In this document: positions 13,601 through 26,432 of the stretch, one piece after another | Numbering within the stretch: the first letter of the stretch is position 1 | Layout: each line of letters begins with the position of its first letter | Assembly (NCBI GenBank): GCA_023079485.1 | Contig: CM041084.1 | Coordinates: 108,072,967 to 108,136,966, forward strand | Source of the DNA: Archilochus colubris | Lineage: Eukaryota; Chordata; Aves; Apodiformes; Trochilidae | DNA length: 64,000 bases | Direction of reading: 5' to 3' | Position numbers and translations under genes: made by a program | Notes under the pieces: generated by a model | What the model was told of the DNA's origin: nothing | Databases searched by the model: none | The model's input: the letters and a program-made list of their open reading frames with translations, nothing else

Positions 13601-14055
13601 ATTGTTTAAATGTCAGTATGTTTTTTTAATTTGAAGGTTGACACGGCATGTCGGGTTGATTGAAAGATATATCCTTGACAAAAAATGTCAAATAGCCACC
13701 AAAGGGAGATGCAAGAGTTTCACACCTCATTGCAGCAAAGGGCTGTTTACCATCCAGTTGACTATGCAAGGTAAATTCTGGGTACTGAGAAAAAGCTTTA
13801 TTCTAATAAAGCTTCACTTATTCTCCTGGGTCATGTGTTCTGGTAGTTTCAAGGAAATCCATCTAAACTTCTTGAAGTTCTGAAATGCGAGAGTGACTCT
13901 AGAATGTAAGGAAAAGAGCTAGGGGTATGTAAAAAAGCTGAACCCTGAAAAAAACATTATCAAGTATTTGCAGTGCAAATAGAGTAAATGTGGTTTTTCT
14001 TTTCTTCTGACTTAACATTATTTGTATCTGTGTTGTTATTTTTTATATTCTGAAG

Positions 14056-14071
14056 GAGCTGTCTTACTTAG
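14056..14071 (+). CDS. Candidate plus-strand terminal coding piece
   Basis: A T-rich acceptor (gttgttattttttatattctgaag) ends at 14055. Using the two bases left by the 12322 exon, the next codons are L, S, C, L, T and then TAG at 14069-14071. This would end the plus-strand series. It is a phase-based guess only. No convincing polyadenylation signal was tied to it. Confidence 0.12.
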
Positions 14072-14479
14072 AGTCAATCAGATCTCAGACAAGAAAAATT
14101 TAAAGGAGGCAAAGGTATTCTTCAGTGAAGGGGAATAACACTACAAACCAGGCCTCTGGGAGACCTGAACAAGTGTTCCAGTGTCCCACCACATCCTCCC
14201 TAGATTCAGAGAGTAAGAAAAAAGCTTTCAGCTCTACTATGTGGTCCAGGTTTCAGCAGGAGTGCCAGAAGAAGCAGGAACAGCTTGTAGTGACTGCTGG
14301 CAGCCTTACAAGCCTCCTGACATGCAGTGATGCAGGGGTAAAAGCTTGAACCCTGGCAGTCATGGAGGGACTGCTCTCCACCAGCTGGATAATATCAGGG
14401 TTAAGGGTACTTGAGAAATGGAAGACTTAAATTGACATTATCACCACCTTGGAGCAGAGGTTTGGAAGAATGCTGTCAC

Positions 14480-16220
14480 ACCTTTCAGCAAAATGCCCAG
14501 ATCTGGGACCTACGTTATTCTGGGACTGCTTTCTTCAGCATTACTGAAAAAAATTCTACTTTTAGCAAAATTTACTCAAAATTTCTTTCAGAACAAGGTT
14601 CTACTGTTAGATGAACTCCCTAATGATTATTTAATCCTTTTTGTTTCCTTTAAAAATAATAATTCCCAGTGTGTGACAATACAGTGAGAAGCCAAGACAG
14701 ATTTCAACAAGGATAATTTGTAATCTGGTCATTCAGGGGTATTCTTGGGAAAGGAGGGATTTTTTATTTTTTTTTTCAATCATATTAATAAGATACTTGA
14801 ATCTGGAGGATAGCAAGCATCCAAATTACTGACATTTAAGTGAGGAAGAACTCCATCTCCCTCTGCCTACTCTAGGTCTGCCTATTGGTTTCCAAATATC
14901 CCTCCCTTTTTTTTCATTTTTTTTCATTATTTTTTTTTTTACTTCTTTTTATTCAAAACAAACACACTGATAATTTTCAGAAACTATTTTTGTTTTCCAA
15001 TTTTAATTTTAGATTAGTCTGAAACAAATTTGAAGAATTCTTGGTATTTGTTTCTAGCTAAAAATTGACTTGGAAGCCCTGCTATACCTATTGGCAGCAG
15101 AAGCTTTTATTTCAGCCTCTGATACTGTTTACTTACTTGTAAATAATTACAGTTAATGTAATGTAATAGTGCAGCTGACTCATTAATGCTGCAGTCCAGA
15201 CACTTTAACCTCAGAAATTCCATCTTTAGATACTACTTTTAAATTCCCCAAGGGAGCAGGAACCAAGTTCCTAGCACGGTAAATAAGTGCCAGTGGCAAA
15301 GCCTGCTAAAACTGAAGAGCAAATTGACTCACTGTCACCAAGAAATTGTGGAGGAATCAGAACAACATGATGGACCCTCTCATTCACACCAGACATTATT
15401 TTATCAGCAGGAATCAATATCAGCAATGCTGGCAATCTTGTACTTCTGTGGGCCCATCCTGCCTTTTGTCTTTACAGTTCCCGGGAGACATCTCCAGTTG
15501 GATACTTAGTGGTAAGTCTCTCTAGCAAAGGCTTGATCTGGATCTGGATACTTTGTTGGATACCTTAGCAAAGGCTTGAACTGACAACAGCAGCACAACC
15601 ACCTCCTCTTTTCTCTGAATTTCTGCCACTTCAAAATAAGCTTTTTTGGACCCCTTTCAGACCTTAGTGACTGATCTTGCACATGGTAAGAAAAGCACTG
15701 TCAGTGAATGGTTAACTGTGAGGCTGTAAGATTTTTAACTCCCTGGTGTTATACCTTTACTTGTGGATCTATATTGTGGATCTGTGGATTTTCATCAGAA
15801 AGCTGAAGAGGCACAAAGGTTAAAAATAATTTTTAAAGGTTAAAATAATTTTTTTTCCAGGTATTCCTTCCACACAAATCTATATGCTCTTACTCTGTCC
15901 TCCAGCTTGTTAATTTAATGCTGTCCAAGAGCTACTGCCCAGACTCCTTGTTATTACCAAGAGAGATCCCCCCCTTATTCTTCTGTTTTTCTAATGAGAG
16001 TGACTTGTTTGAATCTCCATATTAATAATTTCAAGACTGCTGGGAGAGCAGAATGACAGATCTGCTCTTCCCTTCTCAGTTCCATGGATGCTTGCAGTTC
16101 AACAGTGGTAAGGTGTTGCCCACAGACATCACTGAACTATTCTTGCATAGTCTGTGGTGGCCCTTTATTGTTATGCTCAGAGGTGAAGCTGAACAATATT
16201 GATAACACTGTGACAGTTGT
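14480..16220. other. Non-coding, AT-rich
   Basis: T-rich runs near 14880-14950. No gene or known repeat recognised. Confidence 0.55.
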
Positions 16221-16224
16221 GAAA

Positions 16225-16434
16225 ATACTCCCATAATAATGGGAACAGGTTGACCAGAGAGGTGTCTGATGCCTGTCCCTGGAAACATTCCAGGTCAGGT
16301 TGGATGGGGCTCTGAGCAACATGACCTAGCTGAAGATGTGCTTGCTTACTGCAGGGGGTTGGAGCAGATCATCTTTAAAAGTCTCTTCCAACTTGAATTG
16401 TTCTATGATTCTTCAATTCTTTGATTCTATTATC
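16225..16434 (+). mobile_element. CR1 LINE 3' fragment, older copy
   Basis: Recognisable CR1 3' sequence (gggaacaggttgaccagagagg, then ggttggatggggctctgagcaac) ends in a decayed tail (ttctatgattcttcaattctttgattcta). It is more diverged than the copy that starts 230 bp downstream in the same direction, and it represents a different subfamily whose ORF2 end reads GLSNM-like. Confidence 0.88.
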
Positions 16435-16663
16435 TCCAAAACAGGCCATGGGTGGTGATACACAGTGAAGGCACATCAGTCTGAAGTGGAGCACTGAATG
16501 CCAGAACAGATTGATGTATGGCATATACCAAAAGAGTCTAAATCCATTGAGTGACTTTGTTGTAAGAGGTTTTTTTTCTTCATGGGAGGTTGATTCTTGT
16601 TGTCATAATGCTCATATGGCCTTCAACTAAATTTGTATTAGGCTATTTTCTGTGATATTGTGA

Positions 16664-17109
16664 CAAAGGAGGGCAACCAGGCTGGTGAAGGGACTCGAGC
16701 ACAGACCCTATGACGAGAGGCTGAGAGAGCTGGGGCTGTTCAGCCTAAAGAAGAGGCGGCTCAGGGGAGACCTCATCGCTGTCTACAACTCCCTGAAAGG
16801 AGGTTGTAACCGGGTGGACGTTGGTCTCTTTTGCCAGATGACTTTCAACAAGACAAGAGGGCATGGTCTTAAGTTGTGCCAGGGGAAATTTAGGTTAGAT
16901 ATTAGAAAGAATTTCTTTACCGAGAGGGTGATCCGGCATTGGAATGGGCTGCCCAGGGAAGTAGTGGATTCTCCGTCCCTGGAGATATTTAAAAAGAGAC
17001 TGGATGTGGCACTCAGTGCCATGGTCTAGCAACCGCAACGGTGGTTCAAGGGTTGGACTCGATGATCTCTGAGGTCCCTTCCAACCCAGCCAATTCTATG
17101 ATTCTATGA
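16664..17109 (+). mobile_element. CR1 LINE 3' fragment, retaining the end of ORF2
   Basis: This is a 5'-truncated CR1 retrotransposon of about 445 bp. The last 114 codons of an ORF2-like frame stay open from 16685 to the TAG at 17027-17029. They include CR1-typical motifs such as [29 protein letters not shown] and [16 protein letters not shown]. The 3' UTR carries 'ggttggactcgatgatctctgaggtc' in part, and the tail is two copies of ATTCTATG. The copy is little decayed, so it is one of the younger insertions here. It lacks the endonuclease and the reverse-transcriptase core, so it is not mobile. Confidence 0.95.
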
Positions 17110-17621
17110 ATAATTTGGAAACTGTGCATCATACTGTGCATCTGTTTCTTTCCACACTTGTATTTCAAAGGATAAAGTGATTCCAATTTCTCACTTGAAA
17201 TTTGTATTTAAACTATCTCTCATTTTTAAATTAATCTTAAAATCTGTCAATAACATTTCTGGTAGCCCTAAGAGGTGTCACTTCCTGTGGTATTTCTTAT
17301 TCTTAACACATGAGAGGCCAATCTACCTGTGTTTTTCACAAGAGGGGTTATTATTTTTGTGGACAAACTTGAACAAAAAAAAGAGTGCTGACAGCTACAT
17401 AGTTTCCTTGAGATGGCTGCTTACATAGAATTACATTGTCTGTGTAAGTTGCTTGAGGATTCATTAAAAAAAGAAGAAAATGGATTAGATAATTATGGTA
17501 AATTATAGAGTGTGTAGTAGGATTTGAGCTGGCCAGCATACTGCTGGAAATTCTTTTTCTCATTCCAAATTGAAAAAAAATGGAAAAAACCCAACTTTTG
17601 TGAAATCAAATAGAGGAATAC

Positions 17622-17657
17622 CTCTATGTATTTCTATGTTTCTATGTGTTTCTATGC
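17622..17657. repeat. (TTTCTATGT)n short tandem repeat
   Basis: Four imperfect copies of a 9-bp unit. Its TCTATG core is similar to the CR1 tail unit, but no CR1 body is attached. Confidence 0.75.
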
Positions 17658-18402
17658 TGAAATATATTGCATAAGATCTCTTTTAGTTTCAAGGGTTATA
17701 ACAATTTGGTAAGTGATCTAAATTTCTGAGAAGCAATGAAAAGTGGAAATAATAACTGTTAAAATGAAAAAATGTTATGACATCTAGAATTCCTATTTCT
17801 ATGACAATTTAATGTGTCAGTCAAGAAACCTGGACAGCTGGTCCAGGTTACAAAGTTACTCCCAGGTTCTAGAATTGTATATGTTAAACTGCTAAGAATA
17901 TTTTAGTTTTTCAAGTCTTTAAGCATGGAAAATGCAGGGCTAATAAGACTTTATCATAAAAGCCCCTAGTAAAGCATTTGGCACAAGTTACATTGTAGGT
18001 GTTCTTTACTGTCCTGAAAGATTCTAATAACTCAGTTTACGAGCTAAAAGTGAAAGCAAAAGCATGATTTTTACTGATTTAGAGAAATTTTTCTTGTTTG
18101 CTACAAATTGTTTTGGCCAGTTATTGAATGCTAAGTCAAGCTATTTTGACATCAAATATTTTTAAAAGTATTTGCAAGAATAAGCTTTAACACTGTGACC
18201 TTAATGATGCTCTTAATGTAAGTTTGAAGTAAATGTGAACAAACAGGAATGTATGCAGCTAATAAGAATGTACATCCCAAACTATTAGCTCCATGTGGTT
18301 AAAAATTAACACATAAAGCAGATAGGATATGGATAATTTTTGAACATTTGCTCTGGAAGTAGTTTATCCCTCTGCAACCATTCAACCTGGCTGCCTTATG
18401 TG

Positions 18403-18446
18403 TAAAAAAGAGAAAGAAAGAAAAAAAAAAAAAAAAAAAGAAAAAG
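18403..18446. repeat. Poly(A)/(GAAA) low-complexity tract
   Basis: An A run with GAAA units before and after it, ending in a purine-rich ggggaaggga. Confidence 0.92.
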
Positions 18447-20537
18447 GGGAAGGGAGCTGAATTTAATAATGGAAACTATTCTGCTTGTTGATTCTGATTT
18501 TTTTTTTAAATTAATTAAATGAATTTGTGACTCAGTAGAATGCCAATATCTCTTTTTAAAAGTCTTACAGAACAGAGCAGTGCTGTATTAGGGGCATGTC
18601 AGCACACATACATGGATTTCCCAGTACAAAAACCTCAGAATACAAGGATCAAGGTAAAGTTTACTTCCTAAGGCAAGCGTGTTGCAAAGCTTGCCCAAAG
18701 CTAGATAAACAATATTTTTATGGATACATGAAGACAGAAGATTTCACCCACCAGATGACTTAGGACTTGTCAGCCTCTGACAAGACTTTGCTGCAATGTG
18801 TGCATATAGGCATGCCAGCATTTATGTCCATGTTAGAAAGAATTGTCTCGTAGAAGTGTTAACAATGTCCAACTCTTTCTCCTTTGGTTAGTAAAGAAGA
18901 GGTGCTTCCACAAGTCTCCTTTCCTAGTCTGTTTGCCCTGGGCTGAGTAGAATCTGGAAGGACAGGGATGTAAAGGGGAAAAACCCCAACTGCTCATTTT
19001 AAATAAAGGTAGACTCTATTAGGAAATAATGAAAAAGAAGTTTATGTTTTGAATTAAAAAGCTGCTAATGGAAGAAATGAGTTAATTTTAGTTTCTTTGA
19101 TTGTTTGCCCCTAAGTGAAGTTACTGACATGCAGCATCTCAACACATGAAAAAACTCTGGTGATTAAATTATTTGACACATTTGAGTTGAAGTATTTTTG
19201 AAGATGAGTTTTGTTTATTCCCTCATACCATTTAACTCACAAGCTGACATCACAACTTCCTTAGCAACAACTCCCATTAATATAGAACTGGAGGAAGATT
19301 TCATCTGCAGTCAGGCTTTTAGAAATCAAGGTCTGTGACTCCTCCGTTTAAAGACAGTACTGTAAGAAACCTGAGCCATTGCAACTACTTGGAATATTCT
19401 AATTCATCTTGTTTGTCTTGACACCACAAGTGGCCTTGAGGCAGGAAAGGGGAAATGTATCCTGAAAATAGCTATGACTATGCTGGGGAAAAAGCAGTTT
19501 TCTCATCTTTTCTTTCCAGACATTAGAGAGTACTCCCTTTTAAAAATAAATGCCTAAGTGAATGATCAGATGTCTACATTTCTTTCAGAATAAACCCAGA
19601 GAGATTTCACTTCGTTTAATGGGACACCTTTTTCTGGGAGACTGTAAGGTCTTACTAACACTCAAGCCCTAAATACATCACTGTGTTATCTCCCTTCTCC
19701 TCACCTGTGCATCAGAACTGTAACTTGATAGCCCTCGATACAGCTGATGCATATGCAGACTGAATTCTCTATAAATTATCTCAGTAACTTCCTTTTACTA
19801 TGAAACTAATTATTTGATTTGGTTGCTTGTTGTAATAATTTTCTGATTGAGTCATTTGAACTTAGTGTGTTATTGATTCAAATTTAATTATAACATTAAC
19901 TTGATATTTATATTGTTTAAATATAATTAGCTCAAAGGAATTTTAGTAAATCTTCATAATAAAAAGCTTATTGTAAATACATTTTTTCTTCATGTTTTCA
20001 TATGAAACTCTCTATTCTGTTACCTTATGGTAGAACGAAAAATCTAAAGCAGAAAGAACCTCAGTTAAAAATACTAGAAGTTACATATTTTTGTTTACTA
20101 GCTCCCATCTAGTCTTCTGTTCTTAATTAAAAAAACAAAACAAAACCAAACAAAAAAGACAAGCTTTAAAAGCTGGTTAAACATTTAATTTAAAACTAGA
20201 TAAAAGTTCAGATATTTCATCTATGATAGTTTTCACTTCTTTAACACTGAATCCTTGAAAGCATTATTTCTCATATAAGATCTGCAAGGAAATGGGAATG
20301 GGGGAACATTTTTTGCCATATTTTTATACATGCTTTGACTATTAGTATTGTGAAGATATGAAGTGGCCCAAGATCTGCAGATAAGTTATCTGATTAGCAA
20401 AAACACAATATGAGAGACAGGTATTTTGTTTATACGAGAACAGTGTTTTATATTATTCAGTTAGGTCAATGACTGTGAACAACTACATCAGAAGGAATTA
20501 ATTTCCTAAACCAACAAGTGTCCATTGTGAGACTTAC

Positions 20538-20608
20538 TTTATATTCTATTTGGTCTTTATAAACAACAGGGACATTAGTTTTAATAGATATCCTAGGTGA
20601 GTAAAATA
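20538..20608 (-). CDS. Candidate exon with strong splice sites (71 nt)
   Basis: On the minus strand the acceptor cttttggttatttctgcctttag and the donor AAA|GTAAGTC are both near consensus. Between them only one frame is open: 2 nt, then FYSPRISIKTNVPVVYKD and QIEYK, ending in phase 0. It would need one base from an upstream exon, which neither the 101-nt exon nor the 21290 candidate supplies directly, so a linking exon is missing. It may belong to the same gene as an alternative 3' end, or be a chance pairing. The splice sites are better than those of most of the other candidates. Confidence 0.4.
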
Positions 20609-21289
20609 CTAAAGGCAGAAATAACCAAAAGGGCTCAGAGCGAGATACACACATGAGAAAGGCATGAAAATATGCTCTCTATAAAAGCATAAAAGAACTT
20701 CCCTTGACTTGCATGACTTTTTGTATCAAGCATGCTACAGAAGTCTTTTGATTCTAATATGAAACCATAGTAAGGATCATTGCACTAATGCATGAGGATT
20801 TGTGATAATGTTGCAGAAATTTTACTGTCAAAACTGAACTGCAGTGTAATGACTTTTGTTATCATGGCTTCTAATAACTATTCAGCAGGAATTGACCCCA
20901 CATACATTTTACTGCAGTAATATGTCAGTTATTCAGAAAGTTAAAAAAAAAAGAAACTTAAATAAACAAGCTCCCTCCCCCCAAACTCTTACCACCATGT
21001 GACCACCTGAAGGTAGCAGGTCATGAATATGAGAATGAATATTTTACTTAAATTTCAAAGCAATCATAATTTACACTGAGACTATTTTAAAACAGATGTT
21101 ATGCTAACAAAACAAATGCCAAAGTTTGTAAGGCTGTGCCACTTGCACTGTTAGGGACAGGTTAAAGTAATACGTTCTTTAACATATAATGACATTGCAT
21201 ACCCCTATACTAGGAATTAACTCTAACTTCTTATAAGAACTGCAATAAAGTCATTGGCAACACAATACATTGGAAGTATCAAACTTTAC

Positions 21290-21439
21290 TCATGGAATAG
21301 ATATTCTAAGATTGTTCAATGCAAAAAGAAAGATATGGTGAATAATCAGATCTGGCTTTGATGTGAAATAATATTCCTGGTGCTGATGTCCTCGCCCATT
21401 TTGATTTCCAGAAAAAATTGCTGTTATATATTTGTAGGG
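21290..21439 (-). CDS. Candidate 3'-terminal exon ending in TGA
   Basis: On the minus strand the acceptor ttgcctcataaagtttcag opens 49 codons starting PYKYITAIFSGNQNGRG, running through QHQEYYFTSKPD and ending in LRISIP and a TGA stop. It would follow in phase 0 if the 19-nt form of the exon at 23443 is used. There is no internal GT, so it cannot be spliced internally except right at the stop (TGA|GTAAAG). A second frame is open for 43 codons, so the frame is not certain. If real, this is the C-terminus of the minus-strand gene. Confidence 0.25.
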   Translation of the reverse strand, partial: PYKYITAIFSGNQNGRGHQHQEYYFTSKPDLIIHHIFLFALNNLRISIP

Positions 21440-23442
21440 CTGAAACTTTATGAGGCAAGATTTTGCTACTTGAAGTCTTCCATATAAAGATAAACCTACA
21501 AAGTTTTTACACAGAAGATTTAGCCACATCAAAATATGTACATGAAAACAATTAATATATCACCATTAGAAAAATATAACGTAACTGACCTCAAAAGCAA
21601 GAGAAATTTTAGGTACTAAACAGAATGTTTTTAAAGAGTTTTTTCCAATGCCACCTTGAAAAGATGGAAATCTATAATGAAGTGGGCACATCCAACATGA
21701 CAGACACGCCATTGGTCAGTGGAAGATATGAGGGAAACCACATTAAAGAATGCTTTTTTGGAGGGATGCATCTTGTTCAAAGAGAGTAAATTAATAGACT
21801 ATAAGGGTATCACACTGCACTGATGATTGATCCAAGTAAACAATGATACTTAGTGGTAGTGCTTGCATATGTAATAAACATAGTACATATTATATAAGTA
21901 ATAAAATATCTTTGTCAACAGAAAAATAAATATAAGTATAAATAAATAAATATAGGTATATATGTAGGTAAGAAAGTTCTCAGGATCTAAGGAAGGATGA
22001 ACACACCTTCTTCCTGAATATTCATGGCACTGTAACGCATATATATAATACAGCACCTAGAAACATCATTACTTTGACAGTCCTGCACAATTGATTTTCT
22101 GTTGCAGTTGTAATTTGCTTATTAGTGAAAACCTAAGAAGAAAATGTAGCTTTTTTTTTCTTATAGGAGCTGTATGTAATAAGCAAGGTTTTTTTCTATT
22201 ATGATAATTCGTGATAAATACTTTATTTTTGTGTTGCAATGGTAGAAATATTTTTTTTAATAATTGGAGGAGTTATTCATTTAACAAAGTGAAGAGTTAT
22301 CAAAAAGCAAATAAAATCAGTTGTCTCTGTCATCCTAAAATTAAAATTGTCATTAGAAATTCTTTTCTTCATACACATACCTCGACTGAATGGCACAGAA
22401 GACTCTCAGAAATCCTAAACATTGCCATCACTAATTTCTAACACAAACTAAGTATATGTGTTGTAATGCTGATTATAAGCTCCTATAGAACAGCAACATA
22501 CTCATAACCATTTTCTTCCCAGACTTTTAAAACCCAAACAAATGATTATATAGCACTGTTGATGAAACAAGATCCTGTTTGTATTGCGTTGCTATTTTGC
22601 TATATTTTACTCTGCTTATTTTATTGTATTCAAATTGAGAAGAAAAAAAGCAATAATATATGCCAGCTCATTTGCAATTTTCCTTGCTTCCAAACTACAT
22701 CATTGAGATGCATGATAATATCATCCATACTATGTCCAGAAGAGGTAAACTGTTGAATGGGAAATCTATTTCACAAAAATTACCAAGAACTATTAAATTC
22801 TGAGAATTGAGAAGACAGATATTCTTAGTTCCAAAGAAATAAAAGGTCCAGAGAATATGGTAACATAGATTTATTTTTCTGTAGAGGCTTGAATAGAGTA
22901 TGCCCTAATTCTGCATTCAGAAAAAAATACAATTCCTTCTGTAATTCAGTTTTTCCAACAAAACATTTCAGCCCTCATGGCATTGCTTCTACTATCATAT
23001 CTACACAGCTTAATACACACTCACTTGGTGAAGGAAGACAGGCAATGTCTTCTACTTATGTTTTAAATCTCCAGATATGGATATCCCTAAGAATATATGA
23101 CTTAAACCAGTTATGTTTTTGAAATATAGAAGAGAGACATAGTCAAAAATGATATTTTGGAATGTATTTCCTTATGTTTACTTGTAAGGAACAAACTGAA
23201 TACACTGAACTTTAAAATTATATATTAACTGAGGTAGTGTATAAGGAAATGAGCAATGGATGAAGATATGGTATACAACATAAAATGGCTTGGTAAGAGT
23301 AAATTAATAGCAAAAATTCTGAATTTCATATCTAATTTATATATTTGAAAATTTCTGTTATACTTCTAGAGAACTGACTGAAATCTCAATATATCAAGAT
23401 CTGCTTCCTGTGTAAATTACCTGAGGTAATAAAGATTCTTAC

Positions 23443-23469
23443 CTGAAATAGTTGATGCAAACTTAAGGT
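23443..23469 (-). CDS. Candidate small exon with a strong donor, downstream of the core exons
   Basis: On the minus strand CTATTTCAG|GTAAGAATC is one of the best donors in the window, 211 bp below the 101-nt exon. The nearest good acceptor (gtcactatgctcacag) would give 27 nt (TLSLHQLFQ in phase 0). That does not fit the two bases left by the 101-nt exon, because the required frame meets TAA at once. A nearer AG (ccttaag) would give 19 nt and does fit, reading S then LHQLFQ. The acceptor choice is unresolved. Confidence 0.25.
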
Positions 23470-23679
23470 CTGTGAGCATAGTGACTTAAATGCATATCAG
23501 TATACAGAAACATAGATGTGAAAGGCAAGCAACTAATAACCTTACTAAAATATATGAACATTTTTTTAATTAATTACAGTTAGTACTGATAGGCTTGTAT
23601 CTTGAGACTTATCTCTAAAAAAAAAATAAAAAAAATCTACCCTTTTAAAGGTAAATAATTAGTCAATAAAACACAACAC

Positions 23680-23780
23680 CTGGCCACTGTGCCTCCATCA
23701 TGGAAGTTCTTCAAAGTAGATTTTATCTTTTTCATTTGGTTGTTTTCTAAATCAAAAGTGTACAGAGTCTGACCATAGTT
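23680..23780 (-). CDS. Internal exon of the unidentified minus-strand gene (101 nt)
   Basis: On the minus strand the frame opens after ...gttttatgAG and runs 33 codons plus 2 nt to GCCAG followed by GTGTTG. The peptide starts NYGQTLYTFDLENNQMKKI and ends FHDGGTVA plus a split codon. The acceptor tract is only moderately pyrimidine-rich (tactttttt, then ctggaaactgttttatgag). The frame stays open about six codons upstream of the chosen AG, so the exact 5' edge is uncertain. The phase-0 start matches the end of the 150-nt exon just upstream. The two leftover nt (AG) must be completed by the next exon, which I could not fix. Codon content looks coding and unlike the surrounding AT-rich intron. 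Confidence 0.7.
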
Positions 23781-24141
23781 CTCATAAAACAGTTTCCAGA
23801 AAAAAGTATTTTATGGAGAATGGTAAGATGCATTTTAATTACTGCATAATATATTTATGTAGAAAAATAAATATTTTTCATGTGCAAATTGGAATTAATG
23901 AATTAATTTTCAATACCTTACTTGAACAGCTCTGTAAAAATAAAATAAGAAGAACTACAACCAGCAAGCAAACAAAAAAATGAAGATACATACAGGGTGA
24001 AACAGCTAAGTAGAAAATAAGATTCAGGAGACAGATATTACTAGAAAGTATTCTAGGTTATTAAGTATCTCTATTAACCAAATGCATTTTAGAGATTAAT
24101 AAATTGATTAATAAATTGAATTAGTGATATTTTAACTTTAC

Positions 24142-24291
24142 CTGCTGATGATCTCTAAAGTAAGCTTCCACCCTGATTCTATTCTCATAGAGTTTTGTGA
24201 GGTCATCTTTATCATTTACGTAGTAGTTCTGAAAGATTTGATATTCTTGAGCTAGCCACAGATTTTCTTTAATGGCTTCCTCCAGAGCAGC
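24142..24291 (-). CDS. Internal exon of the unidentified minus-strand gene (150 nt, phase 0-0)
   Basis: This is the strongest single exon in the window. On the minus strand a pyrimidine-rich acceptor (tgacttttctctttag) is followed by 50 open codons, then CAG and a GTAAAG donor. The other two frames hit stops within 13 codons. The segment starts AALEEAIKENLWLAQEY, passes through NDKDDLTKLYENRIRVEAYF and ends in RDHQQ. It is charged, has many aromatic residues and is probably helical, with hydrophobic residues spaced as in an amphipathic helix. It is exactly 50 codons long, so skipping it would keep the frame. It joins in phase to the 22-nt exon upstream and to the 101-nt exon 361 bp downstream. 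The family was not recognised. Confidence 0.85.
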
Positions 24292-26432
24292 CTAAAGAGA
24301 AAAGTCATTGATTACACTTACTGCGAAATACCCTTCAACAGAATAAAACTACAGTTTACTTCCACAATTTCCCTGTTACATTCACTTAGGAACATCAGTA
24401 AAATATAGATGGGAAGATTATGGTCTCAGTGAAATAACTGGAAAAACTGAAAATGAATTACAAATGGTTAGGATTTTGCTAAATATATTTATACAATAGT
24501 AGATTTGTTAATAAATGATTCCTACAGGAAATAATGTTGTAAATTACAATATAATTTACATTACATTAGAAAATACTAAAAAAAGCACATCCTCTATCTT
24601 TCTTCTTAAAACCTTCTTGCTTTGAAATTACTTTGTTTAATTGCCAGAGAATATATCAAATTCTTTACCCACATTTGACATTTCAAACCTCTCATTTTCC
24701 AACTTTCTTGTAAAGCTGACACATGCAATACTCGTGTTTTCTTAAGAATTCTCATGTTTCCAATTTTATTAACTTGATTTTAAAGACATATAATTTTTGA
24801 CTCTCATAGTTTTCTAACAGATGAAATTTATATTTTTTTAATTTATGCTTCTATAACGAGGAAAATTTCCATCCCTTTAAATCTGATTTTGACTTTACTT
24901 CCTTTGATTGTAATTATAATCCTGCAACAGTCACATAATTTTCCAAGGTATCTTACCTGGGTTACAGAGATACAATCTGATTAATTTTGAAATTAGTTTT
25001 GGTCAAGGGATTATATTTTAATTATTATTATTTTTCCATTAAAAAGCACCTGAGGGAAGGGGAACCCGGGAAGACTTTTACTCATAGAGTTAGTTGAATA
25101 TGAACTTTTCAGAGATTTTTGACAATTATTTTTCATTTCATAACTATGACAGAGTATGGCTGATTTCCACATTTCAAAATATTAATTCAAATATGTTTTG
25201 AATGTAAATCTCTTAATACATGTATAAAACACCAAAGCTACTGATGATTGTGGTACTCACTAGATAGGAAAATACTTCTGTGAGCAAGCCTGAAGCATAT
25301 TAAATTTATATATGTTGTCTGTTGCATTTGGGAGGTATTTCTGTTAGAAATCCATGCACATTCTATATAAAGGGGAGTACAGAAGAGTTTACACTTATGA
25401 GGCTGTGAAGAAACCCAGGCCAATTAATTAAACCCAAACGTCCAAGTGATAAGTGGTTGCCTAATATAAGGCAGTATTTCAAAGTGCAAGGCTATAGTCT
25501 AAAAGCTTCCAAAGCTGTAAGAGTATGCTTAAGACTAGTTTATGAAAGAGGACTATTTGTTGCAGAAAAGCCACCACCTTTCCTAGGAGTTGTTTCATGA
25601 GAAACCAAAGAAAGGAATCATAAATAATTTTGGGTTTATTTCTAAGAGAGGAATATTATGTTCTTTTTATTACCTTCCTGCTCATCTTCTCCCCTTCAAC
25701 AGACTGTTAAATCAACAAAAAGATGTGTGTCCAAGGTAGGAAAAATGTTTTTTCAATATAAAGGAACTTAAGATTAATTTTCCCAGGTCACAGGTTGACG
25801 GATCAAGCCAGCATGTGCATGTGAATCCTTATAGAACCAGACCATATTGCTGCTATTTCTACCTCTGTTTGGAAGGGAAACACAAACACATCAGGACTAT
25901 GTCTGAAACAGCAAATGTAATATCTCTATTTCAGCTAAAAGTTCACCCAGAACACAGGAGTGATTGGGAAGTTTGGCACATCTCAAATCTTGCTTTAGTA
26001 TCATTATGTCTCTAAAAAAGATCGTGTGAATTAGTGGACTAATAAAGTCTAAGTTCTTCTGGGGTCACAGTGATAATGTTGAAGAATCCATATGTTTTCT
26101 AAATCTGTTCCCAAGTGGGTAATTTAAATTCTTACCTTTTAAAGACAAAACTATCCAGGGGAAATAGCAGCATGCCTGAACAGGTTCCTATCCATCCCTT
26201 GGAACTACTTGAATTTTGGGAGCTCCCAAGACAGTTAGCATATTAACAATGATATTACTCCTTTTTCTATGCAATGTCTTAATCAAGACATATCCAATCT
26301 TGTATCTGTATTTATAGGTAATTTCTAAAAACTTTGCATGATGCTGTTACACAACTGGATATGAAAATTCTTCCTCTATGGAAATGCCACTCTCTACATC
26401 AATAAAATATTAAAATTCTATGTGTCTTTCAG

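Larger units (their letters stand above)
17110..20537. other. Non-coding, AT-rich
   Basis: Holds the 9-bp tandem repeat and an A/GAAA tract. Possibly intergenic space or 3' flank of the minus-strand gene. No exon recognised. Confidence 0.5.
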
